In this document: positions 8,857-18,134 of the stretch, piece by piece | How positions within the stretch are numbered: position 1 is the first letter of the stretch | Layout: each line of letters starts with the position of its first letter | Assembly: GCF_030407815.1 (NCBI RefSeq) | Contig: NZ_JASDCS010000001.1 | Coordinates: 62,001 to 126,000, forward strand | Length of the DNA stretch: 64,000 nt | Origin: Psychrobacter sp. APC 3281 | Lineage (GTDB): Bacteria; Pseudomonadota; Gammaproteobacteria; Pseudomonadales; Moraxellaceae | Direction: 5' to 3' | Position numbers and translations under genes: made by a program | Notes under the pieces: model-generated | What the model was told of the DNA's origin: nothing | The model's database searches: none | Seen by the model: only the letters and a program-made list of their open reading frames with translations

Positions 8857-10335
8857 ATGTCACTATCTATGTCGCAAGCCGCAACTACGGTAGATACTCA
8901 TACCAACACTCACGCCTTAGCAGCAGACCATCAAAAAAACGCTGGCATCGTTATTATCGGGGCGGGCATGGCAGGCAGTCGCTTTGCCATTGAGCTTGCT
9001 CGTACGCACTCAAATGATGACACCGCCCGTTTGCCAATTACGTTAATTAGTAAAGAGCCGCACGTGGGCTATAACCGCATTATGCTGTCACCAGTATTGG
9101 CTGGCGACACAGCGTTTGAAGATACTTATTTGTACGACGAAGCAGAGTATGAGCAGCTAGGTATCACAGTATTGTCTGGGGTTGCGGTAGAGACAATAGA
9201 TACCAAGTGCCAGTGTATTGAGCTAGATGATGGGCAAACATTCAACTATGCCAAGTTAGTAATGGCCACAGGGTCAACTGCCCGAGTCATTCCGTTCCCC
9301 AATCACACGGCTAATGGCGTGCATGTGTTTCGAGACCTTGCCGATGTGACCGCTCTGATGGACTATGCCCGCCAAGGAAAAACGGGTTTGGTGATTGGCG
9401 GTGGCGTACTGGGATTAGAGGCTGCATGCGCGTTGGCGGCACAGGGTGCGAGCATGACGGTCATTCATATGGATGGTCATGTACTCAATCGTCAATTAGA
9501 CCTGCCAGCTGCCGAGCTTTTGCAAACTGAGCTCGGTCGCCGCGGGGTTGGTCTCGCGGTTTCTGCACATACTGAGGCTATCGAAATGAATGATGTAGGA
9601 GAAGTGTGCGGATTGTCTTTAAAAGACGGGCGCACGCTAGTGGCCGATTTTATCGTGATGGCAGTGGGTGTGATACCCAATGCAGCGCTTGCCAAGCAAA
9701 GCGGACTCGAGGTTAATCGCGGTATTGTGGTCGATGATTTTATGCACACCAGTTGTCCTAATGTTTATGCGATTGGTGAGTGTATAGAGCGAGAAGGCGA
9801 GCTATTTGGAATGGTGGCGCCGGTCAATCAGCAAGTGGATACGTTGGTCACGGTTTTAAAAGAGGCTTTGATAGAAAACGATATAAATGTGATAGACAAT
9901 AAAGCTGCCGTGCCAGATCACTGGGTTCCTTTTATCAGCAAACCGTTGTCATTAAAATTGAAAGTATCTGGCATGTCGGCATTTTCTGCAGGGCAAATCG
10001 CTTTTGATGACGAAGCTGCTAATGCTGTTGAAACCCTCGTATATCGTCAGCCTGACTTAAACCATTATCATTGTCTGTACCTCAAAGAAAACAAACTCAT
10101 TGGTGCTGTGCTTTATGGGGACACCAGCGATGGCAGCTTTTATAGCCAGTTGATTATGGATAACGTTGATATTACGCCTATCAAAGACACACTCATATTT
10201 GGCGAGGCATATTGTCATTTGGATGAAATCACGCTTAACAATTCGCCAACTACGGAAGTAGATATAGAATTTAATGAGACAGACAGGAACGTCGATCATC
10301 ATAAAGCGGCTGAACTGTTAGAGGATGCATTATGA
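8857..10335 (+). CDS. FAD/NAD(P)-dependent oxidoreductase, nitrate reductase electron-transfer partner
   Basis: About 492-residue pyridine nucleotide-disulfide oxidoreductase resembling the N-terminal half of NirB and NasB/rubredoxin-reductase-like proteins. It has the FAD motif IVIIGAGMAGSR, the NAD motif GLVIGGGVLGLEAA and a late FAD contact NVYAIGEC. ATG 8857 is preferred: AAGGA lies about 11 bases upstream and the family's FAD motif begins soon after. Its stop overlaps the nitrate reductase start (ATGA), so the two are translationally coupled. Passing electrons from NAD(P)H to the nitrate reductase is the likely role, by analogy with the two-subunit Klebsiella and Bacillus enzymes. Confidence 0.85.
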   Translation: MSLSMSQAATTVDTHTNTHALAADHQKNAGIVIIGAGMAGSRFAIELARTHSNDDTARLPITLISKEPHVGYNRIMLSPVLAGDTAFEDTYLYDEAEYEQLGITVLSGVAVETIDTKCQCIELDDGQTFNYAKLVMATGSTARVIPFPNHTANGVHVFRDLADVTALMDYARQGKTGLVIGGGVLGLEAACALAAQGASMTVIHMDGHVLNRQLDLPAAELLQTELGRRGVGLAVSAHTEAIEMNDVGEVCGLSLKDGRTLVADFIVMAVGVIPNAALAKQSGLEVNRGIVVDDFMHTSCPNVYAIGECIEREGELFGMVAPVNQQVDTLVTVLKEALIENDINVIDNKAAVPDHWVPFISKPLSLKLKVSGMSAFSAGQIAFDDEAANAVETLVYRQPDLNHYHCLYLKENKLIGAVLYGDTSDGSFYSQLIMDNVDITPIKDTLIFGEAYCHLDEITLNNSPTTEVDIEFNETDRNVDHHKAAELLEDAL

Positions 10336-13300
10336 ATGACGCTATTGCCAATCAATCTGCTGCAAGCAAAGTGGTATCAGCTAATAAATCGAACGGCCTA
10401 CCTAATAGCGTGCAAAAAGCAACAGACCGAGTCATTGAGACACATGACATAAGCGCCACCAAAAATATCAAAAAAGCACCGTTGTCATCTGATGGTGATT
10501 TGATTGATAGCTCTATCACTACTATCCGCACGACGTGCCCTTATTGCGGAGTGGGATGCGGTGTTTTAGCGAGCGTAAATGAGACAGAGGTGCTGAGTGT
10601 AAAAGGAGATCCTGATCATACTGCTAACTTTGGCAAATTGTGCTCCAAAGGGAGTGCATTGGCGCAAACACTGGGCACTGCGCGCCGCTTGACCGAGCCA
10701 TATTATCAAAATAAGCAAGCAGTCATGCAACAGCATCAGCCTATGCAATTGGGTAATGATTTCAATGCCAAACGTAAATCTGACAAGCCACTTATAGAGC
10801 AGACAGACTGGGATACCGTACTAGAGGACGTTGCCAGTCGTTTAAATGACACTATCGCTAAGCATGGGCGAGACAGCATTATGTTTTATGTCTCAGGCCA
10901 GTTGCTGACTGAAGACTATTACGTCGCCAATAAATTTATAAAAGGATTTATTGGTAATAATAACATCGACTCCAACTCTCGGCTGTGTATGTCATCTGCA
11001 GTAGCTGGGCACAAACGTGCGTTTGGTGCAGACCTTGTGCCAGGTAATTACGAGGATTTGGAAGCTTGTGATTTATTGGTACTGGTAGGCTCCAATATGG
11101 CATGGTGCCATCCTATTTTGTTTGGTCGATTTTTAGCAGCCAAAAAAGCCAATCCCAATAAAAAACTGATTGTAATAGACCCGCGCCGTACGGACTCTTG
11201 TGAATTTGCCGATTTGCATTTACCAATTGCTGGGGGCACGGATACACATTTATATAATGGGTTGCTGCATTACCTAGATCAGCAGGGTTGCCATGATGAT
11301 GAATATATTAACCAAAGCTTGGGCGTTGATGATGCGGTGAATGCGGCCAAAGCATGGAGCATTGATGAAGTCGCCAGTGCTTGTCAAGTGTCTGCGGAAA
11401 GTATCCGCCAGTTCTATGAATGCGTTGCCGCCACTGATAAAACAGTCACTGCTTTTAGCATGGGTGTCAATCAGTCAAAAAGTGGGACTGATAAGGTCAA
11501 TGCCATTATTAATACCCATCTGTTCACAGGGCGTGTAGGCAAAGTAGGGGCCAGTCCGTTTTCACTCACTGGACAGCCTAATGCGATGGGCGGACGAGAA
11601 GTAGGCGCTCTTGCTAATCTGTTGGCGGCTCATTTAGAATTAGAAAATGCCGATCATCGTCAGCTTGTGGCAGACTTTTGGCAGTCGCCTCAACCTATCT
11701 TCCCAAACGTGGGTGTCAAAGCCTGCGATGCTGCCGCTGCCATATTAGATGGTCGTATCAAGGCCATTTGGATTATGGCCACCAACCCTGTGGTCAGTTT
11801 GCCAGATGCGGATAATTTTCGCCAAGCGCTTGCTGCATGTGATTTGGTGATTGTCTCTGATTGCTCGGTAGATAGTGACACGGTGAAGTGTGCTGACATT
11901 GTATTGCCTGCTCAAGGGTGGGGTGAAAAATCTGGAACGGTCACCAATTCTGAACGACGTATCTCTCGGCAGCGGACATTAACACCTGCGTTGGGGCTTG
12001 CCAAACCAGATTGGTGGATACTGTCTCAAATTGCCACACGCATGGGATTAACGGGATTTGATTACCAACATCCTAGCGAGATATTTAATGAGCATGTGGC
12101 ATTGACCGCTTATGGTAATACGCATAACAATAACTACAGCACATCTCACTCTACTAAGATCTATCCTCGTTACCTAAATCTTAGCAAAGACTTGTCTGCT
12201 TTAATGACAGAAATGACAAATGAGGTACCAGTCAGTCAATCTATTCGCCAGCCTATGAACCAGAACGGCAATCAAATACATAGACCAATCGTACTCAGTC
12301 AGCAAGCATACGAAGAGATGTTACCGTTTCAATGGGGTGGCACGCGTATCTCCATGATTGGTACAGTAAAACCTTTAGCAAACGAGGTCATTAATCCCAT
12401 AGCTACGTTTACTAAGTCACAGTTAATCGCTATTACACCCTCTAATGAAGCGAGCGTAGCCAATGTGCATCGATATCAAAGCAGGCAAAAACCTCAACTG
12501 ATTGGTGAGCATCGAACACCCTATAAACACGAGTTTGAGCATGATACTCAACCTGAAAACCATGTGGTTCATGTACGCCTGATTACGGGCAGGCTGCGTG
12601 ATCAATGGCATACCATGACTCGCACTGGCCTTGCACCGCAGTTGAACCAACATCAGCCAGTACCGACACTAACCATACATCCTAATGATGCACAGCAACT
12701 GGGTGTTCAAGATAATGACTTTGTGCAACTTCATCGTAGGTTTGAAAACCACGGAAAGTATGAAAGTTATGAGAACGGCGTGACCAGTAACGGCATAGTC
12801 AGTGATACCGCGATGAGTACGGCTAAGGATGGCAACGAGTCCACAAGTATCGTACTAGCTCAAGTTGCCATTAGCGATACGTTGCGCGTTGGTGATGCAT
12901 TTATGCCCATGCATTGGAGCAATGCTTTTGCTAGCTTTGCTCGTGTAGGCCCCCTTATTCCAACAGTCGTCGATCCACATTCAGGGCAGCCAGAGCTCAA
13001 AAATTCGGCGATTAGTGTTACACCTGTTCCTATGCAATCGTTTGGCAAGATTTTGGTGCATCCTGAGTGGCAAGACGCCGTTATAGTGCAATTACGTACT
13101 ATTTTGGCTAATTTTTCTGCCAAAGCGTCAGAGAGAGGATTGTCTGAAACAAAATGCGAGGAACTTTCAAATAATATTGTGCCAGAGGCATTACCTGCAC
13201 TCACTTGGAGCTTGAGTCATCAAAATAACAGCGTCTTGATCAATCTCGCTAGCCCGATGGTGGAGGCTAGTAGTACCTTAGCGTGCCCCGAGTTTTGGCA

Positions 13301-13826
13301 GCAGTTTATAGCGTCTATGCAATCATTATCACAGCCAAACTCTCAAGAGGGTGTCACGCATACGGCGTTTACGGTCGATAATGTACAGAATCAATTGCGT
13401 TTTATTGTGACGCAATCTGCGCCTGAAACAGACTCAAATAACGCTGCCATAAATAGTGGGTTATCTGATGATGAAAGACCTAGCACACAACTGATTATGG
13501 CTATTTATATTGCTCCAACGCAAAAGCAATTACCGAGTGTGCGTTGGCTCGATAGCTGCTTTACGGATACCAGCCAAATACCTGTTAATCAACGATACAA
13601 ATGGTTGCTAGCGGGGCGGCCTGCCAGTGGTTATGTCGATCCAGGACCCTTGGTATGCTCTTGTATGTCGGTTGGAAAAAACACTATTCTCAACGCTATC
13701 ACACAGCATGGTTGTACTAGTGCGACGGCAGTGGGTAAGCAGTGCCGAGCAGGTACCAATTGTGGCTCTTGCGTGGGGCAAATTAACGCATTAATCGCAG
13801 AATGCGCCCCATTGGCACAAGCTTAA
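10332..13826 (+). CDS. nasA: assimilatory nitrate reductase catalytic subunit (molybdopterin, Fe-S)
   Basis: 1164-residue cytoplasmic molybdoenzyme reducing nitrate to nitrite. N-terminal [4Fe-4S] motif CPYCGVGCGV with fourth Cys in LCSKG (about residues 69-103), then the bis-MGD domains (SRLCMSS, GSNMAWCHP, GRVGKVGASPFSLTGQPNAMGGREVG). The C-terminus (about residues 1105-1160) is a BFD-like [2Fe-2S] domain: CSCM ... CRAGTNCGSC. It is longer than typical NasA (about 850-950): extra length sits in a 65-residue N-terminal extension, hydrophilic insertions in the molybdopterin dinucleotide-binding domain, and a roughly 200-residue linker before the BFD domain. The symbol follows Klebsiella usage. 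Translationally coupled to the preceding oxidoreductase. Confidence 0.93.
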   Translation: MNDAIANQSAASKVVSANKSNGLPNSVQKATDRVIETHDISATKNIKKAPLSSDGDLIDSSITTIRTTCPYCGVGCGVLASVNETEVLSVKGDPDHTANFGKLCSKGSALAQTLGTARRLTEPYYQNKQAVMQQHQPMQLGNDFNAKRKSDKPLIEQTDWDTVLEDVASRLNDTIAKHGRDSIMFYVSGQLLTEDYYVANKFIKGFIGNNNIDSNSRLCMSSAVAGHKRAFGADLVPGNYEDLEACDLLVLVGSNMAWCHPILFGRFLAAKKANPNKKLIVIDPRRTDSCEFADLHLPIAGGTDTHLYNGLLHYLDQQGCHDDEYINQSLGVDDAVNAAKAWSIDEVASACQVSAESIRQFYECVAATDKTVTAFSMGVNQSKSGTDKVNAIINTHLFTGRVGKVGASPFSLTGQPNAMGGREVGALANLLAAHLELENADHRQLVADFWQSPQPIFPNVGVKACDAAAAILDGRIKAIWIMATNPVVSLPDADNFRQALAACDLVIVSDCSVDSDTVKCADIVLPAQGWGEKSGTVTNSERRISRQRTLTPALGLAKPDWWILSQIATRMGLTGFDYQHPSEIFNEHVALTAYGNTHNNNYSTSHSTKIYPRYLNLSKDLSALMTEMTNEVPVSQSIRQPMNQNGNQIHRPIVLSQQAYEEMLPFQWGGTRISMIGTVKPLANEVINPIATFTKSQLIAITPSNEASVANVHRYQSRQKPQLIGEHRTPYKHEFEHDTQPENHVVHVRLITGRLRDQWHTMTRTGLAPQLNQHQPVPTLTIHPNDAQQLGVQDNDFVQLHRRFENHGKYESYENGVTSNGIVSDTAMSTAKDGNESTSIVLAQVAISDTLRVGDAFMPMHWSNAFASFARVGPLIPTVVDPHSGQPELKNSAISVTPVPMQSFGKILVHPEWQDAVIVQLRTILANFSAKASERGLSETKCEELSNNIVPEALPALTWSLSHQNNSVLINLASPMVEASSTLACPEFWQQFIASMQSLSQPNSQEGVTHTAFTVDNVQNQLRFIVTQSAPETDSNNAAINSGLSDDERPSTQLIMAIYIAPTQKQLPSVRWLDSCFTDTSQIPVNQRYKWLLAGRPASGYVDPGPLVCSCMSVGKNTILNAITQHGCTSATAVGKQCRAGTNCGSCVGQINALIAECAPLAQA

Positions 13827-13983
13827 ATCATGTTATGGCACGTCGCTTGCAACCTTTTATATGCAATTACTGGTTGAGTGGTGTGTTATGAACAATAAGC
13901 CATTTTAGAGTAGGGGTTTATTGACAACTTTGCTTTTGGTTGCCCATTTTGCTGTATTCACGCTGTTATCAGGAGTCACCACC

Positions 13984-14895
13984 ATGACCAATATATCTGC
14001 CGTTACCTCAATGCATGAGACCTATCAGCTAATGGATCAACACTGCGCAGAAAACGTGCAAACTTGCACCAAAAGAGGAACTGTGCATCTGATTGGCGCA
14101 GGATCTGGTGACCCTGAGCTATTAACCTTAAAAGCGTGGCGAGTAATGCAGCGCGCAGAGGTAGTATTATACGACAGTCTGGTGTCTGAAGATATTTTGG
14201 ATATGTGCGCGAGCACGGCTGAAAAAATATTCGTTGGTAAGCGCCGCGCCAATCATGCATTACCACAAGAGAGTATTAACGAGCTACTGGTCAAACACGC
14301 GCTGGCAGGTAAAATGGTGGTTCGCTTAAAAGGTGGCGACCCTTTTATTTTTGGGCGCGGCGGCGAAGAGCTGCAGGAAGTGGTGCGTCATGGCATTCAT
14401 TTTGAGTCTATTCCAGGCATTACAGCTGCCAGTGCCGCTGCTAGCCGTGCAGGAATTCCACTAACGCACCGTGACCATGCCCAATCGGTCAAGTTTGTCA
14501 CTGCTTGCAAAAAAAATGGGGCGCCTAATAATGATTATAGTGAGCTAATGGACAGCAGCCAGACAGTTGTGTTTTACATGGGTTTGCACCGTTTGCATGA
14601 GATGACACAAGGGTTGATAGCAGCGGGGCGCGACAGCGAAACTCCTTTTGCTATCATTAGTCATGCCAGTATGCCAACGCAGCAAGTACTTATCGGCACA
14701 TTAAGTGATATCGCTGATCAGCAAGCTGAAGCAAAACTACCAACCCCTGCACTATTGATTATGGGTGATGTGGTCACTTTATATCATGAGTTTGCAGACT
14801 ATAATCTTGGCGCCATGGGTAAAGGTGAGTTTATTGATGTTGATAAAGTGATAAGCAGTAATGAGTTAATACCCGATTTGGAGAGTATTGGGTAG
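13984..14895 (+). CDS. cobA: uroporphyrinogen-III C-methyltransferase (SUMT)
   Basis: About 303 residues. Adds two SAM-derived methyl groups to uroporphyrinogen III to give precorrin-2, the precursor of siroheme needed by NirB. Family signatures: LIGAGSGDPELLTLKA, VVLYDSLVS, VRLKGGDPFIFGRGGEE, PGITAASAAAS. ATG 13984 is chosen because AGGAG lies 8 bases upstream; an earlier in-frame TTG has no such site. It contains only the methyltransferase domain, not the CysG oxidase/chelatase part, which must be elsewhere. It closes the nitrate operon about 155 bases after the reductase. Confidence 0.92.
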   Translation: MTNISAVTSMHETYQLMDQHCAENVQTCTKRGTVHLIGAGSGDPELLTLKAWRVMQRAEVVLYDSLVSEDILDMCASTAEKIFVGKRRANHALPQESINELLVKHALAGKMVVRLKGGDPFIFGRGGEELQEVVRHGIHFESIPGITAASAAASRAGIPLTHRDHAQSVKFVTACKKNGAPNNDYSELMDSSQTVVFYMGLHRLHEMTQGLIAAGRDSETPFAIISHASMPTQQVLIGTLSDIADQQAEAKLPTPALLIMGDVVTLYHEFADYNLGAMGKGEFIDVDKVISSNELIPDLESIG

Positions 14896-15059
14896 GATAA
14901 CTATGTTTAAAAGACTGTTATTTTAAGAAACTGTTACTAAGGTAATTATGTGAACCTGTCCAGAATTTTGTGTAGGACCATGTTTAGTCTAGATAATACT
15001 TACATCAAGTTTAAAAACTTCCGATGTCGTTTCAAAGTTGGCTATAGCTAAGTTAATTA

Positions 15060-15935
15060 TTATAGATTTCGTAATTGCTCGATTAACCAACGATGTATGC
15101 CACTGTCAGCAGTACGTGGATGCCATGCTGCGATGACCTTAAAAGTAGGCGGCAATGCTTCAACCTTAAGCTCTTTGACCTTACTGCTCGGCAATAATCG
15201 CGAAGGATAAAACGCAATCATGTCAGTCGTGTGCAAAATATCTGGTACAGCCGAAAAGCTAGGAACCGACATCACAATATTTCGTTTTAGACCTTTTTCT
15301 GCAAACCATTGATCATGAGAGCCGCGTAAATTAGCACGCGAGGGTGACACTACTAGCTGCGCGTGTGCAGCCACTTGCGCCAGCGTTAATGGCTCTGTGG
15401 CAAAGGTGTTTTCACAACCTGTCACGCATAAATGCTGCTCTTCAAATAAAGTCACATACGATAAGTTATCAGGGATAAATTCAGGGAAGGTAATCAACAA
15501 ATCAAGCTCGCCTGCTGCAATTAGCTGATTGATATTGTCTGAGGCAAAATCGCGTACGATTAACTTCAAATCTGGTGCGTTGCGTCGCGTAATATTAAAC
15601 AATTGCGGTAATAATGCCTGCGTCGCATAGTCAGTCGCACTAATCGTAAATATGCCTTTATATGTGTGCGGCATAAAAATCTCTGGCTCTAACAAATCCT
15701 CCAACTGTTTTAATATCTGGTCAATAGGTTGCTGCATCGATAGCGCTTTTGGCGTTGCTACCATGCTATTGCCTTGACGAATAAACAAGCGATCATCAAA
15801 TACCTCACGTAACTTGCGTAACTGCTCACTGATGGCTTGTTGGGTCAGCCCCATTTTGCGTGCGACTTGCGACAAGTTTTTTAGATCAAGTAACGCCTGT
15901 AATACTCTAAGTTGCTTAATATCGAGCCGATTCAT
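15060..15935 (-). CDS. LysR-family transcriptional regulator
   Basis: About 291 residues with an N-terminal winged helix-turn-helix (LRVLQALLDLKNLSQVARKMGLTQ... is the DNA-binding segment, first about 65 residues) and a LysR substrate-binding domain. I chose the Met just before RLDIKQLRVL; in-frame Met codons 3, 7 and 14 residues upstream are possible and no start has a clear ribosome-binding site. Divergent from the Old Yellow Enzyme gene, which is its likely target. Effector unknown. Confidence 0.88.
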   Translation of the reverse strand: MNRLDIKQLRVLQALLDLKNLSQVARKMGLTQQAISEQLRKLREVFDDRLFIRQGNSMVATPKALSMQQPIDQILKQLEDLLEPEIFMPHTYKGIFTISATDYATQALLPQLFNITRRNAPDLKLIVRDFASDNINQLIAAGELDLLITFPEFIPDNLSYVTLFEEQHLCVTGCENTFATEPLTLAQVAAHAQLVVSPSRANLRGSHDQWFAEKGLKRNIVMSVPSFSAVPDILHTTDMIAFYPSRLLPSSKVKELKVEALPPTFKVIAAWHPRTADSGIHRWLIEQLRNL

Positions 15936-16027
15936 TCCATTCATAATGCGTACCATTAATAGTTGTATCTTAAACAATAAGTGGTTGTTTCTAATTGTAC
16001 CCTTAAAACGCTATGCTGACCAGCATT

Positions 16028-16058
16028 GCTTAAGTAGCCACTAAATGAGCTATTAAGC
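16028..16058. promoter_or_regulatory. inverted repeat between LysR and OYE genes
   Basis: Imperfect palindrome GCTTAAGTAGC - N10 - GCTATTAAGC in the divergent intergenic region, about 60 bases before the OYE start. Position and symmetry fit a LysR-type operator; this is inference from layout. Confidence 0.4.
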
Positions 16059-16117
16059 ATAAAAACAGGTTCAATACCTTTAATAATAAGCCGTCAGCTG
16101 CTTTAAAAGAGACATCT

Positions 16118-17257
16118 ATGACACAAGCCATTCTCAACACAAATACATTATTTTCTTCTGTAGCACTTGGGCCTTATACACTCAACAACCGTATCGTAAT
16201 GCCACCGTTGACACGCTCTCGTAGCACGCAACCTGACAATATTCCTAATGACTTAATGGCCAGCTATTATGCACAGCGTGCGTCAGCAGGCTTTATGGTG
16301 ACGGAAGGTACGCAGATTGAGCCAAGAGGTCAAGGTTATGCTTGGACGCCAGGTATCCATTCATCAGCCCAAGTTGAAGGTTGGAAAAAAGTCACGCAAG
16401 CAGTACATGACAAAGGCGGTATTATTTTTGCTCAGCTTTGGCATGTAGGCCGTGTGTCGCATACCAGTTTGCAGCCGCAAGGTGCTCAGCCTGTGGGCCC
16501 ATCAGCGATTTCTGCTGACAATGTAAAAGTCTTTATTGAAACAGGCCCAGGTGCAGGCGCATTGGCTGATCCAAGTGAGCCACGAGCTCTTAGCACTGAT
16601 GAAGTTGGTGAGTTGGTAACGATGTATGCGGCAGCCGCACGCAATGCATTGGAGGCAGGTTTTGATGGGGTAGAGTTGCATTGTGCTAATGGCTATTTGG
16701 TCAATCAGTTTATCTCTGAACATAGCAACACACGTGATGACCAATATGGTGGTTCGTTGACCAATCGTTTGCGCTTCTTAAAAGAAATCGTGGCTGCTGT
16801 CAGTGATGTGGTCGGTGCTGATCGTTTAGGTGTGCGTTTTGCGCCTTTGTTTGCGAGTACGGATGAGACACGCGTGTATTTAGGATTGGTAGAGTCAGAT
16901 CCCCATCATACGTATATTGAAGCGATTAAAGTCCTTGAACAAGCGGGCATCGCCTATTTGTCAATTGCAGAAGCTGATTGGGATAATGCGCCTGATTTAC
17001 CAGACACTTTTTATCAAGCGGTGAGGGAAGAATTTTCAGGACGTATTATTTATGCTGGCAAGTACACGGTACAAAAAGCCGTAAACATTTTAGAAAAAGG
17101 CTACGGTGATTTATTCGCGTTTGGTCGCCCCTTTATTGCCAATCCCGATCTGCCTGAGCGTATTGCTAATAACTGGCCATTGAATGAAGTAGATTCTGCC
17201 ACGATGTATGGCGGCACTGACGTTGGTTATAGTGATTATCCTCGCTATCGAGAGTAG
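16118..17257 (+). CDS. Old Yellow Enzyme family alkene reductase (NemA-like)
   Basis: 379-residue FMN-dependent ene-reductase that reduces activated C=C bonds or nitro/maleimide compounds with NAD(P)H. TIM-barrel landmarks: NRIVMPPLTRSR near the N-terminus, WHVGRVSH, DGVELHCANGYLVNQF (family form H-[AG]-ANGYL), DDQYGGSLTNRLRFL, and phosphate-binding AFGRPFIANPDLP near the C-terminus. Normal length for the NemA/XenB group. Divergent from the LysR gene, suggesting electrophile-inducible control. Physiological substrate not deducible. Confidence 0.92.
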   Translation: MTQAILNTNTLFSSVALGPYTLNNRIVMPPLTRSRSTQPDNIPNDLMASYYAQRASAGFMVTEGTQIEPRGQGYAWTPGIHSSAQVEGWKKVTQAVHDKGGIIFAQLWHVGRVSHTSLQPQGAQPVGPSAISADNVKVFIETGPGAGALADPSEPRALSTDEVGELVTMYAAAARNALEAGFDGVELHCANGYLVNQFISEHSNTRDDQYGGSLTNRLRFLKEIVAAVSDVVGADRLGVRFAPLFASTDETRVYLGLVESDPHHTYIEAIKVLEQAGIAYLSIAEADWDNAPDLPDTFYQAVREEFSGRIIYAGKYTVQKAVNILEKGYGDLFAFGRPFIANPDLPERIANNWPLNEVDSATMYGGTDVGYSDYPRYRE

Positions 17258-17276
17258 CGAAGCACTTAAACAATGA

Positions 17277-17310
17277 ATAAGATAAGGCCATTAATGGCCT
17301 TATTTCTATT
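17277..17310 (+). terminator. terminator after OYE gene
   Basis: Perfect palindrome ATAAGGCCATTAATGGCCTTAT (two 11-base arms) 24 bases after the stop, followed by T-rich TTCTATTT. Good intrinsic terminator. Confidence 0.75.
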
Positions 17311-17366
17311 TACAAATTTAACGCTTTTATATAAGCAGAGGCTTAATTATCAGTTGGTATCATACA

Positions 17367-17588
17367 ATGAGTAAAAATTCTAAAGATAGACTTATACGCA
17401 TATTGATAGGATATGTCGGACTTTATCCAACGCTCCTAATCGTATTGACGTTATTGAAGCCTATAACTCAGGGTTTAAGCCTACCGGTGGTGGTGTTAAT
17501 TGAAACCATCATACTCGTTCCATTGACACAGTTGGTATCTTTCCCACTAGCAAGCTGGGTCATTGAGCGTCTGAGCAGAAAAGAGTGA
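17367..17588 (+). CDS. small two-helix membrane protein, unknown
   Basis: 73 residues with two predicted transmembrane helices (about residues 10-28 and 38-60) and charged ends (SKNSKDR at the N-terminus, ERLSRKE at the C-terminus). I do not recognise the family; size and topology resemble DUF2798-like proteins but no diagnostic motif was seen. It converges with the DUF305 gene, 35 bases away. Real gene is likely but not certain. Confidence 0.55.
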   Translation: MSKNSKDRLIRILIGYVGLYPTLLIVLTLLKPITQGLSLPVVVLIETIILVPLTQLVSFPLASWVIERLSRKE

Positions 17589-17623
17589 TCACTTTTCGCA
17601 GCGTTCACTGGTACACCATTCTC

Positions 17624-18091
17624 TTATTCAAGCTCATCAATCAACTGCTTCATCTCAGCGATTTCACGTTTTTGTGCTTTTATAATATCATCAGCAAGTT
17701 GCTGCACACGCGGATCTTCAATATCAGCGCGGCTACTGGTGAGAATGGCAATCGAGTGATGCGGTATCATCGCCTGCATCCAATCGACTTGATCGACAGT
17801 CGCTTGAGATCTAACGCCCCAGATACCAACTGCAAACATCAATACACTTAGACCATAGATCATCAAATTGACCTTGGTCTTCTTATACATATTGGTCATA
17901 AATGCCAACATGACGACTGCCATACCGGCACCCATGTATAGCGCCATATAAGCTCGGGTTTCACTAAAGTAAATGTGATCCCACTGGTAGGTATTGAAGT
18001 ACATCATGATATACATGATGACAGTCGATGTCAGAATCATTAAGGTAAATTTTACATAAGGGTTCATATTTTTTTGCTTAGCAGCTTCCAT
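17624..18091 (-). CDS. DUF305 membrane protein of copper locus
   Basis: 155 residues. Three N-terminal hydrophobic helices (about residues 12-30, 43-62 and 72-92) are followed by a DUF305 segment with the diagnostic WMQAMIPHHSIAI motif and a charged, probably coiled C-terminal helix. DUF305 proteins are often found with metal resistance genes; the His pair in MIPHH may bind metal. Last gene of the leftward copper cluster, 43 bases after copB. Exact role unknown. Confidence 0.85.
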   Translation of the reverse strand: MEAAKQKNMNPYVKFTLMILTSTVIMYIMMYFNTYQWDHIYFSETRAYMALYMGAGMAVVMLAFMTNMYKKTKVNLMIYGLSVLMFAVGIWGVRSQATVDQVDWMQAMIPHHSIAILTSSRADIEDPRVQQLADDIIKAQKREIAEMKQLIDELE

Positions 18092-18134
18092 GATATGACC
18101 TCCATTGTTTTGTTAAATTAAAATGGGTAGACAG

